In this document: one piece after another, positions 45,489-55,301 of the stretch
How positions within the stretch are numbered: position 1 is the stretch's first letter
How the letters are laid out: every line of letters starts with the position of its first letter
Source of the DNA: Phytophthora sp. 'mugwort'
Lineage: Eukaryota > Oomycota > Peronosporomycetes > Peronosporales > Peronosporaceae
Reading direction: 5' to 3'
DNA length: 64,000 nt
Assembly (NCBI GenBank): GCA_033558025.1
Contig: JAUCEF010000011.1
Span: 2,666,001 to 2,730,000 of the forward strand
Translations under genes and position numbers: made by a program
Notes under the pieces: model-generated
What the model was told of the DNA's origin: nothing
The model's input: the letters and a program-made list of their open reading frames with translations, nothing else
The model's database searches: none

Positions 45489-47756
45489 TCAAGCTAAATA
45501 GTTGTACATTCGCCGGTCCGTCGTACTACGTTGAAGATACTCACGCTCGATCAGACTCTCGATGCGCAGCTTGACGAGCTGCGGGGTCGGCGTGAAGCGA
45601 CCGACCATCTGGCGAGTGACCTCAGCAATGAGCTGGTTGTGCTGCATCTGCTTGCGTGTCTTCATGATACGCACAATCGCAGCCTCCACGAGATGTTTGC
45701 GGTCCTCGGCGACTGTAGGAGGCAGTGCGTCAGCAGAATTGGTCGTACTTGCTGTCACGGCCGGCAACAGCGACGTCTCCTTTTGTGACACCAACGGTAT
45801 CCGCACGCGGTGCAACTTCGACTTGTACGCGTCATTCACTGTGAATGCATCAACTTCCTCGTCAATGCGTTTCCCCTTCGAACCTTTGATTAAAATCTTG
45901 TACTTGGGCGTGCAGAGGGAGATTAAGTGCCGCTTCAGATCTTTCACATCAATACGCGTGCGCTCCACGAGATCTTTGAAGCGCCATTCATGACGCTGAT
46001 TGAATAACATCAAAATGACAGCTTGGTAGGTCGAAACGTTGAGTTCATGGCGACGCGTACCGTTCTCCACACCTGCTGCAAACGCGGCGCGAACATCAAC
46101 AGTCCCCATGTTTGCCATCCACGCCAATTTACGACCATTGTGTCGTGCGCAATAGAAAGACTCGAATGCCTGAGTCAGTTGGACAAGTTCCAGTGGAAGA
46201 GCACACATAGGGGCCATTTCCGTGGGCCAAAAACCGCTAGTGAGCACGTGCACCGACAATGGCATCGGTGCGACAGACATGTCAATACCAAAACCGCTAC
46301 CTCGAGTATCATAGCCCGACTTGCGGTAAAGCTCCATGAGGTCTTTCGAGATACTCATATCCTTGAACATACCCTCGAGCTTGGACGTAAACTGGTAACC
46401 ACACTCTGCCTTGAGTTTCGAGATCACAAGCTTCTCCGCCTCGTCCGACGTGCCACGGCTATTAAGAAGACGTTTCGCAAGCAAAACCTTGTAAAACTCT
46501 TCGAAAACGTCCTTGTCCTGCAGATACCGGAACAGAGCGATAACTTGCGTCACGCGGGTATCCAACTCTTCTTCAAACCGGTTCTTTGAGCGTAACAACT
46601 CGTCCAGGTAGTGTGCCAAGTATCCAGCACACAGTGTGTTTGTGTTCATATAAGCCTCAAAACCCTGTTTAATGGCTTTGTGGAACTGCGGGTCGTCAAA
46701 AAAGCAATCCGATAAGAATCCCACAAACTTTTCACGCAATGCTAAGAGCTTTTCCACAAACTGCGAGGCATCCAACGCAGTCTCCGGGTTCGACTGTGTC
46801 TTCACAACCTCGTCTCCATACGTTTTAATATACTGGAACACGCAGTCACTCATCTCAGGTAACGTGCTTGGTACACGTCGAAATAGCGAGTACATCCTGC
46901 GCAGTGCCTGGGTCTTTCCATCTCGGAACAGTGCGACACATCCTGAGTGTTCCATGTCAACCAACGCCTTTGCCTGGTTTTTAATCAATTGCGTCTCCAC
47001 AATAGTCTTCAACTTATGCTCCGTCGACGGGTTCAAATAATGCAATACGCGTGCACCCTCTTCATTCAGTCGTTGCTCCGCCTTCTCCAAGTATTCTGGA
47101 CACGTGGCCACATCCAGCATGGTCTGTGCTTCCGCGCGGTAGAAGTCCAGCGTTGTATCGAGGAAAAACTTCTCAAAGTCGTTCTCGTACACAGTGTTCG
47201 AGTGCACTCCGAGGTCCACGAGCATGCGTAACACGCTCTTAATGATGTCCCTGTCAATGAGTTCTCCATGTCGTTCTCGCTCAATGCTGAGCAGCAGGCG
47301 AGCGCGCAGCCGATCACGTACGTTGTCGTGGCGCACGATGACGTCTCGGAAAATATAGAGCCCGTTGTCATACACAGGCAGCTTGCGCTTCTGCGTGACG
47401 TAGGTGCGGTCCATGTACATGAGGATGTCGCGCACCATGGTCATGACGACCTGGTGGTCCCCCCACTGGTCGTTAAGCGCCACGAGTAGCATCTCATCTG
47501 AGACGGCAGTCATTTGCTGCGCTACGTCCTGGAGGTGCTCGGTGATGACGCCCACAACGCCGCTGTAGAGCAGATCGCCGTGCTTGTGCAGCACGAGGTT
47601 GTACGAATTGCGGTAGAGCTCTTCGAAGGACAACAAGCTTGCGTTATGCGAGAATATCTCGTAGATGGCCGTGCGTAGCGACGCCCAGATCTCCTGGGCG
47701 CGCGTCTGGTCCATCCCCATGTTCTGGCGGTACGGCTTGATCACGAGCTTCTTCAT
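45489..47756 (-). CDS. CUL3: Cullin-3, scaffold of a RING E3 ubiquitin ligase
   Basis: A single exon encodes 755 aa. The ATG at 47756 was chosen because the frame continues upstream only to a TTG, and cullin-3 proteins begin at this place. The early block LLSFEELYRNSYNLVLHKHG is characteristic of cullin-3, as are DILMYMDRTYV and EDRKHLVEAAIVRIMKTRK. Cullin-3 binds BTB-domain adaptors with its N-terminal helical repeats and RBX1 with its C-terminal cullin-homology domain. Lysine 699 in IVRIMK is the expected NEDD8 attachment site, and the C-terminal winged-helix ends REYLQRSTTDRRMYNYLA. Length and order match the family (animal CUL3 about 770 aa), so the gene appears intact. It is divergent from the second ankyrin-TIR gene with 210 bp between start codons. 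Confidence 0.95.
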   Translation of the reverse strand: MKKLVIKPYRQNMGMDQTRAQEIWASLRTAIYEIFSHNASLLSFEELYRNSYNLVLHKHGDLLYSGVVGVITEHLQDVAQQMTAVSDEMLLVALNDQWGDHQVVMTMVRDILMYMDRTYVTQKRKLPVYDNGLYIFRDVIVRHDNVRDRLRARLLLSIERERHGELIDRDIIKSVLRMLVDLGVHSNTVYENDFEKFFLDTTLDFYRAEAQTMLDVATCPEYLEKAEQRLNEEGARVLHYLNPSTEHKLKTIVETQLIKNQAKALVDMEHSGCVALFRDGKTQALRRMYSLFRRVPSTLPEMSDCVFQYIKTYGDEVVKTQSNPETALDASQFVEKLLALREKFVGFLSDCFFDDPQFHKAIKQGFEAYMNTNTLCAGYLAHYLDELLRSKNRFEEELDTRVTQVIALFRYLQDKDVFEEFYKVLLAKRLLNSRGTSDEAEKLVISKLKAECGYQFTSKLEGMFKDMSISKDLMELYRKSGYDTRGSGFGIDMSVAPMPLSVHVLTSGFWPTEMAPMCALPLELVQLTQAFESFYCARHNGRKLAWMANMGTVDVRAAFAAGVENGTRRHELNVSTYQAVILMLFNQRHEWRFKDLVERTRIDVKDLKRHLISLCTPKYKILIKGSKGKRIDEEVDAFTVNDAYKSKLHRVRIPLVSQKETSLLPAVTASTTNSADALPPTVAEDRKHLVEAAIVRIMKTRKQMQHNQLIAEVTRQMVGRFTPTPQLVKLRIESLIEREYLQRSTTDRRMYNYLA

Positions 47757-47966
47757 GGCGGGGGCGGCAGGAGAGGAGAGGCTGATACAGCGGAAGGATT
47801 CGAAGTAAATCTGGCTCTGATTGGTTAGACGACCACGCAGAATAGTGTCCAATCACATGGCTCGCAACAGACCTCAACAATTACTCAACGAACATTCAGT
47901 TTTTCTTATTAAAATTAGACAGCCTGACCAGCTAAGAGAGAGCAGTGGCTGCGTACTGCGGTAGCG
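47757..47966. promoter_or_regulatory. Divergent promoter of CUL3 and the second ankyrin-TIR gene
   Basis: Only 210 bp separate the two start codons. Two CCAAT-type boxes are visible: attggtt at about 47819-47825, read as ccaat on the minus strand, and ccaat at 47849-47853. For the rightward gene, acattcagtttttc at 47892-47905 resembles the oomycete initiator plus flanking element. Co-regulation of the two genes is inferred from the shared short region. Confidence 0.5.
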
Positions 47967-50900
47967 ATGGCGTCGGAGCACAGCGCAATGAGCGAGGCCG
48001 CCAACTCGTCGGCACAGTCGTCGCGCGCCTCGTCCTGCTCCTCGGCGTCCAGTAACGAGACTATGCTGCAGCCTTCCGGAATCTGCAGTTACTTCCATGC
48101 GCTGCGCTCGCCGCTCTCTGCCAATGGGCGACGGCGACGGACGTTGCAGAGCCCAATCACACGCGAGCGCAAACCTCTACCTCTTTTGTCGCCGTCGTAC
48201 GAGGTCCCGGTCTTGGACGCGGCCGAGACGCCGTCCCACAGCCTCCGACAGGTCTCTGCCAGCTCAGCAGGACGAACTCATGGCTCCAGACACTCCGAGA
48301 CGACGTCCGAGCTCCACAGTCATTTGCCCAGAAGAGCGACAGCCTCAGCAGTCTCAGCGCACTCGTCACGACCATCAAACAGCATGACGCAGCAGCAGTC
48401 AGCCGCTCCCGTGAGCTGCAATGCGGACATTGCCGAGCTAGGAGGCAGACCGACGTGCGGCAACACGGCACTGCCGTCATGCAATTACTATGTGGACGCG
48501 AGTGGACAGTTGCGGATCCGGAAGCTCTGGTGGTGCTACATGAGACTGCGACGTGTGCTGTGGTGTGTCTTTCCATGGCTCAAGCGAGACAGCAACACGT
48601 ACTTGTGTGCAAGGATGGTGGCCAACTCGACGCTCATCGTCGTCGTGTATTTCATACGAGAACTACTGGATCATGTCGTCGTGCCGGTCATTCTCACACA
48701 CAAGGACGAAGGAGCAGGAAATGACACCGAAAAGCATTGTCACGACCACTCGCTCGAGTTTCTTGACATGTACGCGTACTCTTTGGTGGCCAATATCGTG
48801 CTCTGTCTGCCTGCACTCAATTTCAAGGCGTGTAGACTGTACCGACGTGCACGTAGACATTATTCGACGGTAACTTCAACATCATCGAGCAGTGAGCCAT
48901 CGGCTGTGGTGGCGCCTTCTTCGTCACTCGCAGATCTCACCAAGGAGCACCAGCAGTTCGAGAAGACATATTTATTCACACTGTGCGAGTTCATTGTAGT
49001 GGTGGAAATCCCGTATCTTCTCTTCATTCTGGTGGAAATGTTCGTGCCATTGGAATCCGGGAGTATCTCCGAGATGCTCGTCGCGTGCGATCGTCAGCTA
49101 GCTACGGGGTATTTCTTGATCCTTCTAGCGGTCCAACTCGTGGCAGTTCTTGCCTATATACTGCGATGGCGGCAAATCCTGCTCTTCCATCGACTTCACC
49201 AGCATTTTCTCTTCCAGCGCGGGTATGTACCAGGTCATTCACGCTTTGATTACGTCGAGAGATCGTTCAATACACCGCTTTATGCTTGGTTACCTGCTCC
49301 TGTATGGGCGTGCTGGCGTCGTTGCAAAAAAGTACGAAATGCAGCTCGAGGACGTCGATATGGCGGAGCTCAAGAGGTTCAAAACGGCGGAGCTTCTGTA
49401 CCGTCAAGTAGCACTAGCAAGCAAATACACGACGTTAAAGTAGCTCTCTACAGTGCGGCCAAGCGTGGGGATGTGGACCAAGTGCGAGCACTTTTGGAGA
49501 CTGCTGTAAGCATCTCCGGCCCGGAATTTGCCACCGAGTGGTACGAGCCGAGCGTGTGGCATCTTGGCGGAATGATGCTCCTCGCTCGTGGACAGCGCAA
49601 TCCGCTGCATGTTGCCGTGGCATTTGACCAGATTGAAGTCGTCCGTGAACTGCTTGCTAACGGCCACTTCGACGTCCAACAACTTGACAAACTGGAGCTG
49701 CTGCGTTTGGACTTAGCGTGGCTCTATCGACTCATGTTCCGTGTTCTTTTCTTCGTTGCGCGTCGTTCCAGTGCAGGCGTCGTTGCGAATGCGTCAGCAG
49801 GAGGTGGTGGAGGGAATGGAGGGGCTGCTCCTGGACTGGCGAGTGCGTCACATCCCTTTGGGCCTGTGGGGCTGTTTCAAGCCACGTTGCTAACACCTCT
49901 TCATGTGGCCGTGACATTGGGCCATGTCGAGCTTACGCTACTACTGTTACGCTATGGCGCAAAGCCTAATGTATCTGCATTATCGACACACCCGCGCTTT
50001 GCAACACCGCCGCTCTATTGGGCAGTGGACAAGGAATGCACGCGACTGCTGTTGGATGCTGGTGGCAACCCTCTTGCTCTGCCTGGAGATGCCAATGGAC
50101 TGCTGCTTACGGCGTTTGAAGTTGCGCGAATCGCAGGTAACGCCGCAGTGGCACGGCAGATGGAGAAATACGGCGGAGACGTCGTCTTGACTCCTCTTCA
50201 CGACGCCTGTGCCGGTGGACGCCGTCACGAGGTGGCGTTCTTACTGGAGCACGGTGCAGACCCAGACACACTCGGTGAACAAGTGATCGGTTGCTTCCGA
50301 CGTACGCCGCTTCACTGGGCTGCAATGCGTGGCCATGCGCGTATCATACGTCTTCTGGTACGATATGGAGCTAATACGGACGCCCGGGACGTGTTTGGAC
50401 GCACCCCACTGGCTTGGGCCTGTGTTCTGAATCGCACACGTGCAGTCGAGACGCTGTTGGAAAGTGGTGCTGATGTGAACGTGCGTGACGCTCAAGGTGA
50501 TCCGTTGCTCTGCATCTGTGCTGCAGGGGCATGCGCGTCCATCAAACGAGGCAAGACGGCGACAGATAAGTGTGGTAAGCTCGGCGACGACCGTGTGCAG
50601 GATGACGAGTTTGACGACGGTGGTGACGAGGATGGTGGTCTCGGCGTCATGCTGAGTGGACAAAGATCACTCGCTCGCGGGTTGGATCCACGCATATTTC
50701 AGCTCTTGCTTGACAACGGCGTGGACCTGCACGCCACACGCGCTAGCAACGGTGATTCTGCTCTTCATGTGGCTTTACGGCGTCGTAACCAGACTGCGGC
50801 CGTGTTGTTTGTGCGTGCTGGCTTGAGCTTGACAGCTGTGAATCTGCTCGGTCAACGCGCGATTGACTGCGCCCGATCGCCAGCTCTTCGGTTTGCTGTG

Positions 50901-52877
50901 AAGAAAGAAGCGGGTCAACGCGATGTGATGATTAGTTACAGTCACGCTCATGCGCCGTTGGCACGTAAGATCCGAGATGCATTGGAACGTCAGCGAGTGA
51001 CGACGTGGATCGACACTATGGGACCCACGGGCATTACAGGTGGTTCAGTATGGCGTCAGGAGATTGCACGAGGCATCCAGAGCAGTGCACTTGTGCTGGC
51101 TGTACTGACCAAGGACTACCCGCAATCGCAGTGGTGCATGAAAGAACTGGCTTTTGCTAAGATGCAGAACATCCCTGTCGTAGCCATCCAATGTGAGGAC
51201 ATGGAGATTTCCGAGGAGCTACAAGTCTACTTATGGACTCGTCAGGTAATTGATTTTCGACCGGCAGTCAAGCATAACTACGCTATAGAAACCAGCGGGC
51301 AGGTCTCGTATCCGCTATCCGAAGGTGATGACAAGGTAGAGCGACCCATGATGACTAACAACAGTTCTCATACCATAGAGGACACTGATTCTCATGAGGA
51401 TGAAGCAGGTTTTCAGAGTGAAGATGAGAATGCCAACGAAGTGATGAAGAAGGTGGACGAGTCTATAACAAGCAATCTCGAGCTCATGCCAGACTACAAT
51501 GACGAAGCGTTCTGTCATTGCCTACGAATGCTACTAGATGGTATTCAAGATCAGATCGAAGAGCACCGTGCGCGACTAGCTCGGCGCCACGAGCAGCAGC
51601 AACAGGCACAACTGCCTGGACATAGTAGAGCCGTTGGAGACGTATCTCGCCATGGAAGTCGTCGCAATGACAGCGAATGTTGCCCCGATGAAGACAAAGG
51701 ACTGTGTGGAAACTCTACTGTTCCTGTCAACCCTGAAGACCACGACGCGTCTAATGTACAGATCAGCTTCCCAGAGGGTCCGCTCAATGTGCCACTTTTC
51801 CGTCCACTACGAAGGATCGAGTCGCTTGCGTCCTCGTTAGCCTTCACTTCTGCCACAGACTCGTTCGTGTTTATCGCCCATGGAGATTTCCACCGTTCAT
51901 TCTGCCTGCGTCTTCAAAAATCTCTACTGAAGCAAGGTATTCGCTGCGTCGTAGACGAAACTGTGCCTGCTGTCCAATATGCACACGAGTCACAAGAGCA
52001 CGTGGATTCTGAGGCGCAGAGTGGCGGGTTTGGCACAGATTTAGGCGGACCTGACCAACCAGTTGCTCGTCTATCAGTCCAAACTCGGCAACTCGCTGCA
52101 AAAGATGCCATTCTCGCTTGTTCTGCTGTGTTGGTGCTGGTGTCGCCGCTGTCAGCAAACTGTGATCTACTGGCCGATCAATTAGCGTTTGCTGAGGATC
52201 GCGGGAAACTTCTGGTGCCTATTCTTCTGTCGTTACACAAGGTGGATCTGGCCAAACGCTACACATTTTCACGTAGTATGGTGCACCATTTTAACGTCTC
52301 ATTGGGCTATGAGCAAAGCATCGAGCAACTCACGAACTATTTGAGAGTACAGGAACAGAACGACGCTCGACAACGGCGTCGTCAACGTCGTCAAGTAGAA
52401 GATCAAGAGGATTTCGCAGCGGGTTTGGGGGCAATGGCGGTTTTATCTCCGATCTCGTCGACTTCTTCGGCTCAGTCGCGACCTTCGTCTTTAGCGGGTT
52501 ATACGGAGGTAGTGGAGGTCCAGTCGCCGTTTGATGAGGAGCTACTGTCGACAGATACCTCGTTATTGCTGCCTACGTTGCCTGTGAAAACGCTCATGAC
52601 TTCACCCCCAGGGGGTACATCAAGAACGGGGAGCCACGGAGGTTCAACCTCAAGCTTCGGAGGGCACGGTTGGAGTGAACCGGATATTCTCGAAGCAGCA
52701 CGTCGCGACGATGCTCTTGTAGGCCGCTTGTACAACAGCTCGAGACACGATAGGTCACGTACTGGGTCTGGTGTCTCCATTGCAAGCGCTAGAAGCCGAG
52801 AGAGCAGCCTGCGATTGACTGGATCAGCGCGTCATCCACATGGCAGCATTCTAAACACGACTGAGGACATCGTATGA
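47967..52877 (+). CDS. Four-TM ankyrin-repeat protein with two TIR domains (copy B)
   Basis: A single exon encodes 1636 aa from ATG 47967 to TGA 52877. The layout repeats that of the gene at 37093-41802: a disordered N-terminus, four hydrophobic segments at about 220-242, 266-286, 336-360 and 381-403, and ankyrin repeats from about 490 to 980. The repeats are interrupted by a Gly/Ala-rich insert near 610-630 and an acidic insert near 879-892. TIR1 (about 985-1125) starts RDVMISYSHA and carries SQWCMKEL with the catalytic-position Glu E1060. A region ending CLRMLLDGIQDQIEEH is shared with copy A. TIR2 (about 1299-1430) starts SFVFIAHGDF and again has Gln (Q1405, in ADQLAFAED) at that position. 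The Ser/Thr-rich tail lacks known motifs. The two genes are clearly old paralogues, in opposite orientation. Confidence 0.9.
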   Translation: MASEHSAMSEAANSSAQSSRASSCSSASSNETMLQPSGICSYFHALRSPLSANGRRRRTLQSPITRERKPLPLLSPSYEVPVLDAAETPSHSLRQVSASSAGRTHGSRHSETTSELHSHLPRRATASAVSAHSSRPSNSMTQQQSAAPVSCNADIAELGGRPTCGNTALPSCNYYVDASGQLRIRKLWWCYMRLRRVLWCVFPWLKRDSNTYLCARMVANSTLIVVVYFIRELLDHVVVPVILTHKDEGAGNDTEKHCHDHSLEFLDMYAYSLVANIVLCLPALNFKACRLYRRARRHYSTVTSTSSSSEPSAVVAPSSSLADLTKEHQQFEKTYLFTLCEFIVVVEIPYLLFILVEMFVPLESGSISEMLVACDRQLATGYFLILLAVQLVAVLAYILRWRQILLFHRLHQHFLFQRGYVPGHSRFDYVERSFNTPLYAWLPAPVWACWRRCKKVRNAARGRRYGGAQEVQNGGASVPSSSTSKQIHDVKVALYSAAKRGDVDQVRALLETAVSISGPEFATEWYEPSVWHLGGMMLLARGQRNPLHVAVAFDQIEVVRELLANGHFDVQQLDKLELLRLDLAWLYRLMFRVLFFVARRSSAGVVANASAGGGGGNGGAAPGLASASHPFGPVGLFQATLLTPLHVAVTLGHVELTLLLLRYGAKPNVSALSTHPRFATPPLYWAVDKECTRLLLDAGGNPLALPGDANGLLLTAFEVARIAGNAAVARQMEKYGGDVVLTPLHDACAGGRRHEVAFLLEHGADPDTLGEQVIGCFRRTPLHWAAMRGHARIIRLLVRYGANTDARDVFGRTPLAWACVLNRTRAVETLLESGADVNVRDAQGDPLLCICAAGACASIKRGKTATDKCGKLGDDRVQDDEFDDGGDEDGGLGVMLSGQRSLARGLDPRIFQLLLDNGVDLHATRASNGDSALHVALRRRNQTAAVLFVRAGLSLTAVNLLGQRAIDCARSPALRFAVKKEAGQRDVMISYSHAHAPLARKIRDALERQRVTTWIDTMGPTGITGGSVWRQEIARGIQSSALVLAVLTKDYPQSQWCMKELAFAKMQNIPVVAIQCEDMEISEELQVYLWTRQVIDFRPAVKHNYAIETSGQVSYPLSEGDDKVERPMMTNNSSHTIEDTDSHEDEAGFQSEDENANEVMKKVDESITSNLELMPDYNDEAFCHCLRMLLDGIQDQIEEHRARLARRHEQQQQAQLPGHSRAVGDVSRHGSRRNDSECCPDEDKGLCGNSTVPVNPEDHDASNVQISFPEGPLNVPLFRPLRRIESLASSLAFTSATDSFVFIAHGDFHRSFCLRLQKSLLKQGIRCVVDETVPAVQYAHESQEHVDSEAQSGGFGTDLGGPDQPVARLSVQTRQLAAKDAILACSAVLVLVSPLSANCDLLADQLAFAEDRGKLLVPILLSLHKVDLAKRYTFSRSMVHHFNVSLGYEQSIEQLTNYLRVQEQNDARQRRRQRRQVEDQEDFAAGLGAMAVLSPISSTSSAQSRPSSLAGYTEVVEVQSPFDEELLSTDTSLLLPTLPVKTLMTSPPGGTSRTGSHGGSTSSFGGHGWSEPDILEAARRDDALVGRLYNSSRHDRSRTGSGVSIASARSRESSLRLTGSARHPHGSILNTTEDIV

Positions 52878-53306
52878 GTTGAGCTACTGAAAGAAATTGA
52901 AACAACAAGTGATATGTAACAGGGGGTACACAAATTGTTTTAACCGCGATTCACTGAAAAGCACTAGGAAATGCAGCATCAGTATACTGTAATGACGTTA
53001 ACTAGCCGTAACGCCTTAATCTGAGTTGGATGGGTACACATAAATTGTTATTTGCTATTTGGCTATTTGCACGCGTTGGGGCAAAAGGCATATGCCTCAC
53101 GACAGTGATAGCCTGCAGTTCATTAGCCGCCGAATGAGATGGAGATGGGAACAACAAAATTCGCTAGTTCATTTACAAACCGTGACATTACAAATGTCAT
53201 GAAACTACTTTCCTGCGTTTTCGGGATCTCAGATGCCATGATCTGCATGCACTACAGCGGATGCGGTCCGTTCCTTTCAGCTCGCACTACCACATGCCGA
53301 CTCCTG
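52878..53306. other. Convergent intergenic region
   Basis: It lies between the stop codons of copy B (+) and AIP1 (-) and presumably holds both 3' ends. No gene or repeat is recognised. Confidence 0.4.
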
Positions 53307-55253
53307 TTAGGCCGACAAATCCCAGTAGTTCATGCAGGCATCGTTGCCAACCGACACGAGTTCCGTTTCCGAGACAAAGCTGACGCCTGTGACACCATCC
53401 TTGTGCGAAAAGTCGAAAGAGCGTTTCTTCATTGGATTATTCACATCCCAAATGTAGATACGTTCGTCAAGAGAGCCACTGGCAATGAAGTTGCCGCTTG
53501 GAGCCCAAGCCACACTCGTCACGCGCGTCGAGTGGTAGACCCACATGCCCTGCACCTTGGCTGAGCGCGACGCCACGTCCCACACGCGAACCTCGCGGTA
53601 TGTGTCACCGGCAGCGAGCAGCGAGCCATCCGGCGAGAAGGACACACTCGTCAATGCGCCAAGGTGGCCGGTAATCTCGCCGCTCTCCACCAAGGATCCG
53701 TTCACGACGTCAAACAAGTGGATCTTCATGTCCTCTTGGCCACCGACTGCAACAAGGTCCTCCGATGGCGAGATGGCCACACACGTGGGCGTCCACGAGA
53801 ACTCAGGCGTCTCGAACACCAGTTTCTGGTCACGAAGGAGTTTGACACCTTTATTCGTGCTGACTACAGCGAGACCAGACTCTGTAAGCGCCACACCATT
53901 CGGCTGTGCATTGAGCGCAGTGGCAGCAGTGTACTCGCTCTCATTAGCAAAGCGCAGATGGTCGTCCCAACCACTACTCGCTATCTGGTTCGAGTTGGCG
54001 GCAATTCCCGTGATCTTAGCAGTATGATGAGTACCCGCCAGTGTCTTGGCAACCTTCGATGTCCATGAGCACACGACACCGTCGTAGCTACCCGTCAGGA
54101 TGCGGTTCTGTGACGGCTCTGTGGCGAGCGACAGGATGCTCACTTGGTGGCCCTGTACGATCTGCTTCGGCTGCGACGGGTTGTCCACATCCAAAAAGTT
54201 CAGGTCGCCCGAGAGACTAAGAGAGATGAGGTAGTTCTGGCACCAAACCACAGCCACCTGCATGTCCTTGACCTGCGGCTTGGCACCGCCGAACTTGAAC
54301 TTGGTGACAACGCTGCGCGAAGCCATATCCCATAGCAGCACAGTCTTGTCAGCCGACGAGGTCAGCAGCTGCGTACCATCTGGGCTCCAGCACACCGAAT
54401 AGATGGATGCTTGATGAGCTGCTGGGAATTTCTCAACCAGTTCGCCGCTCTTGCCGTCATACAGACACATGAGCTTATCTGAGCCCACACTCACCGCGAA
54501 CTCGCCATTTGGCGAGAAGCGCACACAGTTGACGAAGTTGGAGTGCAGGTTGTTGTTGTTCTGCTTAAACTTAAAGGGTGGTCCTTCAAAGACGCACACA
54601 TTGAAGTCCTCGCTGGCAGTCATGATGCGGAAAGGGCGCGTCTGGCGGTAGTCCACGCTCAGGATGCGCTTCTGGTGGCCCACAATTTCGCCGATGCTGT
54701 TGCCAGTGTCCCACATGAAGACACGAGCCATCAGTCCACGCCCGTCGCCCACAACCACTATTCGCTTGCTGTCCGGGTCCCACGACAGGTCCTTGATCTC
54801 GCCAGCGAACACTGGGATCTCCAGCTTGAGCGTGTGTTCCGGATTGTCGTACGACCACACACGCACCTTGCCAGATACGTCACCCGACGCCACCCAGTAG
54901 CCATTAGGGGAGAACTTGGCCACAGTCGTAGGCTCGTTGTGGCCCTTGTAGACGAACGTGTCGGTCGGGTCCTCCAGGTTGCGCACTACCACAAGCTTGC
55001 CGCTGCAGTAGATGAGCTTGGGTTCTTTTGGGTGGATGCCCAGCACGCTGGGAGCGCCGCGGTTCGTAGTCGGGCTTGGGCCAACCGTCGCCTATGCCAC
55101 AATATATAAAATATCCGTAAGAAAAAAATGAAAGCATAAGCTTCAACTGCGCGGTCGAAGGCTGCGATTGGCGTCATAAGGCGCAGATGAACTGTAGCGC
55201 ACCTTGAGGGCCGGGGGTGGCACCTTCTCTGTGGGGTTCGAAGGCGTGGCCAT
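53307..55253 (-). CDS. AIP1: Actin-interacting protein 1 (WD40 repeat, WDR1-like)
   Basis: Two exons, 55253-55203 and 55091-53307, are joined across a 111-nt intron and give 611 aa, matching the family (about 600-611 aa). Exon 1 is a short 17-codon leader. Exon 2 resumes with PSPTTNRGAPSVLGIHP, the conserved AIP1 start where the first blade begins. Many WD40 repeats follow, for example VRVWSYDNPEHTLKLEI, WSPDGTQLLTSSADKTVLLW and the last block ERIYIWDVNNP. AIP1 folds into two seven-bladed propellers and works with cofilin to disassemble actin filaments in the cytoplasm. An open frame alone would start at a CTG inside exon 2; the spliced ATG start is preferred because it restores the family N-terminus. 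Confidence 0.92.
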
Positions 55254-55286
55254 TGCTGAGCTTGTCGGTGCTTGGGTTGCAGGGGG

Positions 55287-55301
55287 AAATCTGCGAATGA
55301 A
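55287..55301 (-). promoter_or_regulatory. Oomycete initiator-like element of AIP1
   Basis: The minus strand reads TTCATTCGCAGATTT, a close match to the oomycete core promoter with initiator (TCATT..CA) plus flanking A-T-T-T. It lies 34-48 nt upstream of the AIP1 start codon, a usual distance for a short 5' leader. Confidence 0.55.

Noticed and set aside
47757..47852. N-terminal extension of cullin-3 by 32 residues
   Set aside because: The frame opens at TTG, not ATG, and family members start at the downstream ATG at 47756.
37093..52877. Reading the ankyrin-TIR genes as plant-type NLR immune receptors or as TRP channels
   Set aside because: There is no NB-ARC domain and no leucine-rich repeats. 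TRP channels have ankyrin repeats before six membrane helices, whereas here four helices precede the repeats and no pore loop is evident.
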